Positions 34,374 through 39,115 of a stretch of DNA of 39,115 nucleotides are shown here, piece after piece (position 1 is the stretch's first letter; every line of letters begins with the position of its first letter). The notes beneath the pieces were generated by a model. It saw only the letters and a list, made by a program, of their open reading frames with translations, had not been told where the DNA came from and did not search any database. The position numbers were made by a program, and so were the translations under genes. The stretch is taken from positions 1 through 39,115 of the forward strand of contig JABDMU010000036.1 in the NCBI GenBank assembly GCA_013001285.1. The letters run 5' to 3'. This DNA is from Flavobacteriaceae bacterium. Lineage in GTDB: Bacteria > Bacteroidota > Bacteroidia > Flavobacteriales > Flavobacteriaceae.

Positions 34374-34739
34374 ATGAAAACCATTAACATCAAAGAGAAG
34401 TTTTCAAAGTTTAATATAAACTGGCATCCGCATCAAATTGCTGTTGTAGATGATATGCAAGTCATTCTAGCTAAATTGAAAGGCGAATTCGTTTGGCACA
34501 AACACGATGAAGAGGATGAATTGTTTCAGGTGATTAAAGGAACGCTTTATATGCAATTCAGGGACCGTACGGAGGTTGTCAAACAAGGCGAATTGATCGT
34601 CGTTCCAAAAGGTGTTGAGCACAATCCGATGACTAAGAACGATGAAGAGGTACATGTGCTTCTGTTTGAAAAGTTGAGTACCGCACATACCGGAGATGTT
34701 CAACATGAAAAAACACAAACCCATTACCCAAAGATCTAA
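34374..34739 (+). CDS. Cupin domain protein
   Basis: A 121-residue single-domain cupin. Cupin motif 1 is FVWHKHDEEDELFQVIKG (two His and Glu as metal ligands, about residues 39-56) and motif 2 is VVPKGVEHNPMTKND (His near 82). Small cupins of this kind are often sugar-phosphate isomerases, oxygenases or sensors. No specific substrate can be assigned. It is separated by 2 nt from the hydroxyacid dehydrogenase. Confidence 0.83.
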   Translation: MKTINIKEKFSKFNINWHPHQIAVVDDMQVILAKLKGEFVWHKHDEEDELFQVIKGTLYMQFRDRTEVVKQGELIVVPKGVEHNPMTKNDEEVHVLLFEKLSTAHTGDVQHEKTQTHYPKI

Positions 34740-34741
34740 GC

Positions 34742-35680
34742 ATGAAAATTTTACATGTAGATGAAAACCATCCACTAATAATAACCCAACTGAATGCGCT
34801 TGGCTTCACGAATCATGAAGATTATTTGTCTTCAAAAAAAGATATCGAGGAGAAGATCAAGGACTATGACGGATTGATCATTCGAAGTCGCTTTACGATC
34901 GATCAACATTTTTTAGAAAAAGCAACAAAGCTCAAATTTATTGGACGCGTAGGAGCAGGTCTTGAAAATATTGATGTAAACTGTGCTGAAAAAAACGGTG
35001 TTTTTTTAATCCCAGCACCAGAAGGCAATCGAAACGCCGTTGGTGAACACAGCTTGGCAATGCTATTGTCATTGTTTAACAAACTGAATAAGGCCGATGG
35101 AGAGGTTCGAAACGGTCTCTGGGATAGAGAAGGCAACAGAGGTGTAGAATTGGATGGAAAAACAGTGGGGCTTATTGGTTATGGAAATACAGGAAAATCT
35201 TTTGCAAAAAAACTAAAAGGATTTGATGTTAATGTGCTTTGTTATGATATTAAGGCTAATGTTGGCGATGAAAATGCCAAGCAAGTTTCCTTACAGGAAT
35301 TGCAGTTATACGCCGAAGTATTGAGCTTGCATACACCCTTAACAGCATTGACCGAAGGCATGATCAATACCAATTTCATCAATGCTTTTCAACATCCGTT
35401 TTGGTTGATTAACACAGCAAGAGGTAAGAGTGTAGTAACCAAAGATCTTGTTGCAGCATTGGAATCGGGAAAAATATTAGGCGCAGGTTTAGACGTGTTA
35501 GAATATGAAAAGTCCTCGTTTGAAACCCTTTTTTCTTCAAAAGATGTTCCTAAAGAATTTCAATACCTCACAAAAGCTCCAAATGTGATACTATCGCCTC
35601 ATGTTGCAGGGTGGACAGTGGAGAGCAAAGTGAAACTAGCCCAAACGATAGTTGACAAAATACAATCTAAATTTTGTTAA
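34742..35680 (+). CDS. D-isomer-specific 2-hydroxyacid dehydrogenase (phosphoglycerate dehydrogenase-like)
   Basis: A 312-residue NAD-dependent dehydrogenase. Substrate-binding region: FIGRVGAGLENID near residue 66. NAD-binding Rossmann motif VGLIGYGNTGKSFAKKL near 143. Catalytic Arg in INTARGKSVV near 225, and catalytic His in LSPHVAGWT near 284. It lacks the ACT domain of full-length SerA, so it could be a short phosphoglycerate dehydrogenase or act on another 2-hydroxyacid. No serC is seen next to it. Confidence 0.87.
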   Translation: MKILHVDENHPLIITQLNALGFTNHEDYLSSKKDIEEKIKDYDGLIIRSRFTIDQHFLEKATKLKFIGRVGAGLENIDVNCAEKNGVFLIPAPEGNRNAVGEHSLAMLLSLFNKLNKADGEVRNGLWDREGNRGVELDGKTVGLIGYGNTGKSFAKKLKGFDVNVLCYDIKANVGDENAKQVSLQELQLYAEVLSLHTPLTALTEGMINTNFINAFQHPFWLINTARGKSVVTKDLVAALESGKILGAGLDVLEYEKSSFETLFSSKDVPKEFQYLTKAPNVILSPHVAGWTVESKVKLAQTIVDKIQSKFC

Positions 35681-35704
35681 CTTTATAATTCAAATAAGAG
35701 TAAT

Positions 35705-36163
35705 ATGCAGTATAAGGCGAATTCACCAACCGATTACATCAATCAGCTTCCCGACGAACGTCAGGAACCGATGAAAAAATTAAGAAAAGTAATAAATGAC
35801 AATTTACCTTCTGGGTTTGAAGAATGTATCAATTACGGCATGATAGGTTATGTGGTGCCACATTCCATTTATCCAGATGGCTATCACTGTTCACCAGAAT
35901 TGCCTTTGCCATTTATGAGTATTGCATCACAGAAGAATTTTATTGCGGTATATCATATGGGGGTTTATGCAAATGAGAAATTATTAAAGTGGTTTACTTC
36001 AGAATACCCAAAACATTGTAAATACAAATTGGATATGGGAAAAAGTTGCGTCCGATTTAAAAAAATAGAGGACATTCCATACGAATTAATCGCAGAGCTA
36101 AGTCGGAAAATGACGGCTCAGCAATGGATAGATCTATATGAATCTCACGTTAAAACGACGTAA
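35705..36163 (+). CDS. DUF1801 domain protein (YdhG-like)
   Basis: A 152-residue protein of the DUF1801/YdhG family: it starts with SPTDYINQLPDERQEPMKKLRKVI, and continues with GFEECINYGMIGY, a beta strand region and a C-terminal VRFKKIEDIPYELI segment. Relatives have been called iron chaperone-like or of unknown function. No catalytic site is evident. Probably cytosolic and independent of its neighbours. Confidence 0.8.
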   Translation: MQYKANSPTDYINQLPDERQEPMKKLRKVINDNLPSGFEECINYGMIGYVVPHSIYPDGYHCSPELPLPFMSIASQKNFIAVYHMGVYANEKLLKWFTSEYPKHCKYKLDMGKSCVRFKKIEDIPYELIAELSRKMTAQQWIDLYESHVKTT

Positions 36164-36209
36164 TCACTGTAACATAATAGTTTAATCACATACTAATACA
36201 ATAAGCGTA

Positions 36210-36596
36210 ATGAAAAAAAGAGTTACTGGTCTTGGGGGATTTTTCTTTAAGACAAAGAATCCCGACAAAATAAAGGAATGGTATGGCAAGCATTTAGGCT
36301 TACCAGTTGACGCTTACGGTTGCACATTCTGGTGGAAAGATAAAGACGGAAAGGATTGCTCAACGCAGTGGTCTCCGTTTAAAGAGGACACAAAATATTT
36401 TCAACCAAGTGACAAACAATTCATGATGAATTTTAGAGTCGAAAATTTGCACGAATTGCTAGCTGACTTGAAAAAGGAAGGCGTTACAATAGTTGGAGAC
36501 GTACAAGAATTCGACTATGGAAAATTTGGATGGATACTTGATCCTGAGGGGAATAAGATAGAACTTTGGGAGCCTGTTGATTCAGCATTTTCATAA
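36210..36596 (+). CDS. VOC superfamily (glyoxalase/bleomycin-resistance) protein
   Basis: A 128-residue vicinal-oxygen-chelate protein made of two beta-alpha-beta-beta-beta units: LGGFFFKTKNPDKIKEWYGKHLGL at the start, and FRVENLHELLADLKKEGV followed by FGWILDPEGNKIELWEP with the closing Glu (near 119-121) used as metal ligand in this family. The substrate is not identifiable. Small solitary VOC genes like this commonly bind or modify reactive small molecules. Confidence 0.85.
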   Translation: MKKRVTGLGGFFFKTKNPDKIKEWYGKHLGLPVDAYGCTFWWKDKDGKDCSTQWSPFKEDTKYFQPSDKQFMMNFRVENLHELLADLKKEGVTIVGDVQEFDYGKFGWILDPEGNKIELWEPVDSAFS

Positions 36597-36646
36597 GACA
36601 AAACTTTTTTTTATTACCTTTAATATACTAACCAAAAAAAATAAAA

Positions 36647-37114
36647 ATGTCAGACGATAACAAAGACTTGCGTGATGATCTTAACGATATGTTAGGCGAC
36701 GCGAAAGATGGTGCTAAAAAAGCAGCAGGCAAAGCAGAGGAATTGGCAAAAGAAGCTAAGGAAAAAGCTTCTGAGTTTGCGAAAGAGGCTAAAGATTCAG
36801 CAAAAGAATTTGTTGATGAAGCCAAAGATACTTTTGAAAAGAGCAAAGGCGAAAACAAAAAAGTGTTAGCCGGCATTCTTGGTATACTACTAGGAGCACT
36901 AGGTGTTCATAAATTCATTTTAGGCTATCAAAAAGAAGGCTTTATCCTCCTAGGATTATTCATTGTTGGTGTCGTGACATCATGTATTGGCATTGGGATT
37001 TTGATCGCATGGATTCCTGGACTAATTGGTTTGATAGAAGGGATCATTTATTTAACTAAATCAGACGAAGATTTTTACAATACATACCAGGTTGGTCGAA
37101 AACCTTGGTTCTAG
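36647..37114 (+). CDS. TM2 domain protein with amphipathic N-terminal repeats
   Basis: A 155-residue protein. Residues 1-72 form a highly charged, Ala/Lys/Glu/Asp-rich helix with repeating KEAKEKASEFAKEAKDSAKE-like 11-residue units, similar to LEA or apolipoprotein-type helices. Residues 75-150 are a TM2 domain with two membrane helices: GILGILLGALGVHKFILGYQKEG and a second hydrophobic segment around residues 103-135, with the GVHKF/LGYQ signature. The function is unknown. The helix could lie on a membrane surface or help under desiccation stress; this is inference. Confidence 0.85.
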   Translation: MSDDNKDLRDDLNDMLGDAKDGAKKAAGKAEELAKEAKEKASEFAKEAKDSAKEFVDEAKDTFEKSKGENKKVLAGILGILLGALGVHKFILGYQKEGFILLGLFIVGVVTSCIGIGILIAWIPGLIGLIEGIIYLTKSDEDFYNTYQVGRKPWF

Positions 37115-37143
37115 AAATATATTACATACAAACACCAATTAAG

Positions 37144-37174
37144 AAGGTCAATATCATAAGATGTTGATCTTTTT
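37144..37174 (+). terminator. Intrinsic terminator after the TM2 gene
   Basis: A 12-bp stem AAGGTCAATATC/GATGTTGATCTT with two G-U pairs and an ATAA loop is followed by five T's. It isolates the arsR promoter from upstream transcription. Confidence 0.75.
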
Positions 37175-37190
37175 ATTCAAATTTAATATC

Positions 37191-37208
37191 GTAATATTGC
37201 AATAATAC
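37191..37208. promoter_or_regulatory. Palindromic operator over the arsR promoter -33 box
   Basis: GTAATATTGCAATAATAC is an 18-bp palindrome with 16 of 18 positions symmetric (core TATTGCAATA). It contains the TTG of the -33 box, so a bound repressor would block sigma factor access. ArsR/SmtB proteins bind such AT-rich dyads at their own promoters, so this is the likely autoregulatory site. Confidence 0.65.
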
Positions 37209-37227
37209 AATTAAATGCATATCTTTG
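37197..37227 (+). promoter_or_regulatory. Promoter of the arsR operon
   Basis: TTG (37197-37199), a 20-bp spacer and TATCTTTG (37220-37227) fit the Bacteroidota consensus TTG-N19/20-TAnnTTTG. Transcription would start near 37234, ahead of the ATG at 37255. Confidence 0.75.
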
Positions 37228-37254
37228 ACTTGTAATTATAGAATAAACCATAAA

Positions 37255-37578
37255 ATGGGAGCATCAAAAGTTGATATTTACTCAGATCAGATCAATGCTA
37301 TAGCAGCAATAGCAAAGGTTTTTGCGCATCCTGCTCGAGTTGCTATACTTAAATACATCAGTTCTCAAGAATCGTGTATTTGTAATGATATTGTCGATAA
37401 AATTGGATTGGCACAACCTACAATTTCCCAACATTTGAAAGTTATCAATGAAGCTGGCTTGCTAAATGGAAGTTTCGAAGGGAAAAGTATTTGTTACTGC
37501 TTAAATGTTGATCGATTTCAAGAAATTCAAGAACATCTCAATGCATACTTTAATCAAACTAAAAGTAATTGTTGTTAA
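37255..37578 (+). CDS. arsR: ArsR/SmtB-family arsenic-responsive repressor
   Basis: A 107-residue winged-helix repressor. The helix-turn-helix is GLAQPTISQHLKVINEAGLL (51-70). The inducer-binding cysteines C41 and C43 lie in ESCICNDI, the alpha-3 position of the ELCVCDL motif of classical ArsR, without the third Cys of that motif. Extra Cys pairs are C80/C82 (SICYC) and C106/C107 at the very end, giving alternative As(III) ligands. The start at 37255 fits the predicted transcript start; an upstream TTG inside the promoter is rejected. First gene of the arsR-DUF6428-arsN group and probably autorepressed through the palindrome at 37191. Confidence 0.9.
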   Translation: MGASKVDIYSDQINAIAAIAKVFAHPARVAILKYISSQESCICNDIVDKIGLAQPTISQHLKVINEAGLLNGSFEGKSICYCLNVDRFQEIQEHLNAYFNQTKSNCC

Positions 37579-37596
37579 TATAAAAACTTAAAAATT

Positions 37597-38094
37597 ATGA
37601 AAACTCAAGAATTATTCGAATTATTCCAAAACCATAAGGACAAAGCATTATTATTTGAATATAAACCAAATGCCTTAGTGGGTGCAAACTACCACATCAC
37701 CGAAGTAAAGCATACTAAAATTGACGCTGTCGATTGTGGCGCTCAAGCCGATTCCTGGAATGAAACCGTAATTCAGTTATGGGAAAGTCCAACTGAAATT
37801 GGCAAAACAAAGTACATGTCAACGCTCAAAGCTCTTGGCATTCTTAATAAAGTAGGAACCATGAAACCTTATGATCTGGAGGCCGAAGTGAAATTTGAAT
37901 ACAGTAATGATACTTTTCATACGGCACAGCTTTTTGTTAATGATTACGAAATATCAGATCAAAATCTTATTCTAAAATTGGGGATTGAAAAAACCGATTG
38001 TAAAGCTAAAACCATCTGTGGTGTGGTTGAAGAAGTAAAAGAAGCCGTTCTCAGTGGAGAACCATGTTGTAGTCCAGACGGGAATTGTTGCTAA
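37597..38094 (+). CDS. DUF6428 family protein, ars operon associated
   Basis: A 165-residue protein of DUF6428, a family found mainly in Bacteroidota between arsR and other arsenic genes. The N-terminal part (MKTQELFELFQNHKDK) is followed by conserved GANYHITEVKHTKIDAVDCG and a WNETVIQLWE segment near residue 55. The C terminus is Cys-rich: C134 (TDCKAKTIC), then CCSPDGNCC ending the protein. The thiol-rich tail suggests a trivalent-arsenic carrier or sensor. No enzymatic motif is seen and the function is unknown. Gap to arsR is 18 nt and to arsN 9 nt. Confidence 0.8.
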   Translation: MKTQELFELFQNHKDKALLFEYKPNALVGANYHITEVKHTKIDAVDCGAQADSWNETVIQLWESPTEIGKTKYMSTLKALGILNKVGTMKPYDLEAEVKFEYSNDTFHTAQLFVNDYEISDQNLILKLGIEKTDCKAKTICGVVEEVKEAVLSGEPCCSPDGNCC

Positions 38095-38103
38095 AAATTA
38101 AAG

Positions 38104-38595
38104 ATGGTCTCAATAAGACAGTTCATCAAATCCGATTGGCCAGAGGTTTCAGAGATCTATAAGCAAGGTTTGAAAACCAAAATGGCAACCTTTGAAACTG
38201 CCGTTCCAACTTGGGAAGAATGGAACCAAAAATTCATAGATTCCTGCAGATTAGTGGCTCATATCAATGATACCATTTTGGGGTTTGCTGCCTTATCCTT
38301 AGTTTCTTCACGAAAGGTGTATCGAGGTGTTGCAGAAGTAACCCTTTATGTTGCCGAGGAATTTCGAGGTCAAGGGATCGGAAAGAAATTACTAAATGCA
38401 CTTATTGAAGAAAGCGAAGCAAATGGATTTTGGACCTTGCAAGCCGGTATTTTTTCAGAAAATATTGCGAGTATAGAACTGCATAAAAAATGCGGATTCA
38501 GAGTGGTAGGCATCAAAGAAAAAATTGGACAATTGGATGGCGAATGGCACGACAATCATTTTCTAGAAAGACGAAGCAAAAGGGTTGGTAACTAA
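38104..38595 (+). CDS. arsN: GNAT acetyltransferase of the ArsN1/phosphinothricin acetyltransferase type
   Basis: A 163-residue GNAT protein. It starts IRQFIKSDWPEVSEIYKQGL, typical of phosphinothricin and methionine-sulfoximine acetyltransferases, followed by KMATFETAVPTWEEW, the acetyl-CoA loop FRGQGIGKKLLNAL near residue 90, and HKKCGFRVVG near 128. ArsN1 members of this family acetylate the organoarsenical antibiotic arsinothricin. Placement behind arsR and DUF6428 makes an arsenic role likely, but phosphinothricin-like substrates remain possible. It is the last gene of the group and converges with the acyltransferase gene. Confidence 0.8.
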   Translation: MVSIRQFIKSDWPEVSEIYKQGLKTKMATFETAVPTWEEWNQKFIDSCRLVAHINDTILGFAALSLVSSRKVYRGVAEVTLYVAEEFRGQGIGKKLLNALIEESEANGFWTLQAGIFSENIASIELHKKCGFRVVGIKEKIGQLDGEWHDNHFLERRSKRVGN

Positions 38596-38651
38596 ACAAA
38601 AGTGAGTGTTCTTGATATAGCACACATTTCCTTTAACATGTTGAAATGGAA

Positions 38652-39115
38652 CTAATTCCCGTTCGATTCGAAGAATTTCCGTTCTAATTCTTCTTGAAAC
38701 TCTTCCATAACAGGACGTACTGTGCTTTCAGGGAGATCGGCGATTTTTATATACATCAATCCATCAACAGCATTGTTAAATAAAGGGTCTACATTAAAGG
38801 CCACAAGCTTGGCATTTTGCTTTATGTATTTTTTTAGTAACACTGGTAGTCGAAGCGCTCCTGGCTCAACCTCGTCAATGATCTTATCAAATTTATTAAG
38901 ATCTGCTTCGGTGGCATCAAAAACAAAATCCTTATCGGCGTCTTTTAATTTTACTTTGAATTCCTTTTTCGGATGTACATATTGCGCAACATAAGGATCG
39001 TAATAATGTGATTTCATAAATTCGATCATCAAGGATTTAGAGAAATTTGAAAACTGATTACTAATGCTGACACCTCCTATAAGATATTTATGTTCAGGAT
39101 ATCTTAATGTTGTAT
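38652..39115 (-). CDS. Lysophospholipid acyltransferase/GNAT hemolysin-like protein (partial, C-terminal part)
   Basis: The frame is open from the right edge to a TAG at 38652, giving 154 residues that belong to the C-terminal part of a longer protein. The segment EHKYLIGGVSISNQFSNFSKSLMIEFMK and the following HYYDPYVAQYVHPKKEF correspond to the hemolysin/OlsB-like GNAT region that flavobacterial acyltransferases carry next to a PlsC-like domain (full length about 600 residues). The rest lies beyond the window. It presumably acts in membrane lipid (ornithine or other acyl lipid) synthesis. Confidence 0.7.
   Translation of the reverse strand, partial: TTLRYPEHKYLIGGVSISNQFSNFSKSLMIEFMKSHYYDPYVAQYVHPKKEFKVKLKDADKDFVFDATEADLNKFDKIIDEVEPGALRLPVLLKKYIKQNAKLVAFNVDPLFNNAVDGLMYIKIADLPESTVRPVMEEFQEELERKFFESNGN

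Noticed and set aside
36628-36876. Minus-strand Ser/Ala/Phe-rich frame opposite the TM2 gene
   Set aside because: It is a shadow of the repetitive Lys/Glu/Ala coding region.
1-39115. Mobile elements, phage genes or CRISPR arrays
   Set aside because: No transposase, integrase, phage or cas gene and no regularly spaced repeat array was found; the only direct repeats are the two tRNA-tail copies.

Overview
This 39 kb window looks like the chromosome of a marine-type member of the Flavobacteriaceae (Bacteroidota). The DNA is AT-rich. Flavobacterial family proteins recur (TIGR04282/TIGR04283 proteins, DUF547, DUF6428, DUF4286, DUF6986, a TM2 protein, an HTTM protein). Shine-Dalgarno sites are mostly absent, and two promoter -7 elements fit the Bacteroidota TTG-N19/20-TAnnTTTG pattern. 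No phage, insertion sequence, CRISPR array or rRNA is visible.

Left third (1-10.8 kb), arsenic as a metabolite. Eight tightly coupled minus-strand genes (10681 down to 4825) form an arsenosugar biosynthesis operon: peroxidase-like AhpD-fold protein, radical SAM enzyme ArsS, exported rhodanese, TIGR04282 protein, purine-nucleoside phosphorylase, arsenite methyltransferase ArsM, DUF547 lipoprotein and TIGR04283 glycosyltransferase. It is flanked by an orphan LuxR-type response regulator, a GH113-like lipoprotein, and an FAD oxidoreductase paired with a membrane Fe-S protein that runs off the left edge. My reading: ArsM makes dimethylarsenic, ArsS transfers the deoxyadenosyl group of SAM onto it, PNP removes adenine and leaves an arsenoribose 1-phosphate, and the two sugar-nucleotide/glycosyltransferase-like proteins complete the arsenosugar. 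The phosphorylase has Asp where 6-oxopurine-specific PNPs have Asn, which fits an adenine nucleoside substrate.

Middle (10.8-21.9 kb), purine catabolism. A plus-strand xdhC-like gene faces an eight-gene minus-strand operon: guanine deaminase, xanthine dehydrogenase (two subunits), allantoinase, allantoicase, PuuD-type membrane urate oxidase with a cytochrome c tail, a UraD-UraH fusion, and a DUF6986 protein of aldolase/malate-synthase-like type. Together they take guanine to ureidoglycolate. No ureidoglycolate lyase, urease or permease is seen here, so DUF6986 is the candidate for a terminal step.

Right part (22-37 kb) is housekeeping: nitroreductase, tRNA-Leu(CAA) with two odd 150-bp-spaced repeats behind it, prs, L25/CTC, pth, ribF, an HTTM membrane protein, serS, a TPR protein, a GNAT, DUF4286, rsmA, mgtE, then a run of small metabolic genes (cupin, 2-hydroxyacid dehydrogenase, DUF1801, VOC, TM2).

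At the right edge (37.2-38.6 kb) a second arsenic locus appears: arsR, DUF6428, arsN-like acetyltransferase, behind a good promoter whose -33 box lies inside a near-perfect palindrome. No arsenate reductase or efflux pump is present in it. ArsM, ArsR and the DUF6428 protein all end in Cys-Cys. The window closes with the C-terminal part of a minus-strand acyltransferase/hemolysin-family gene.
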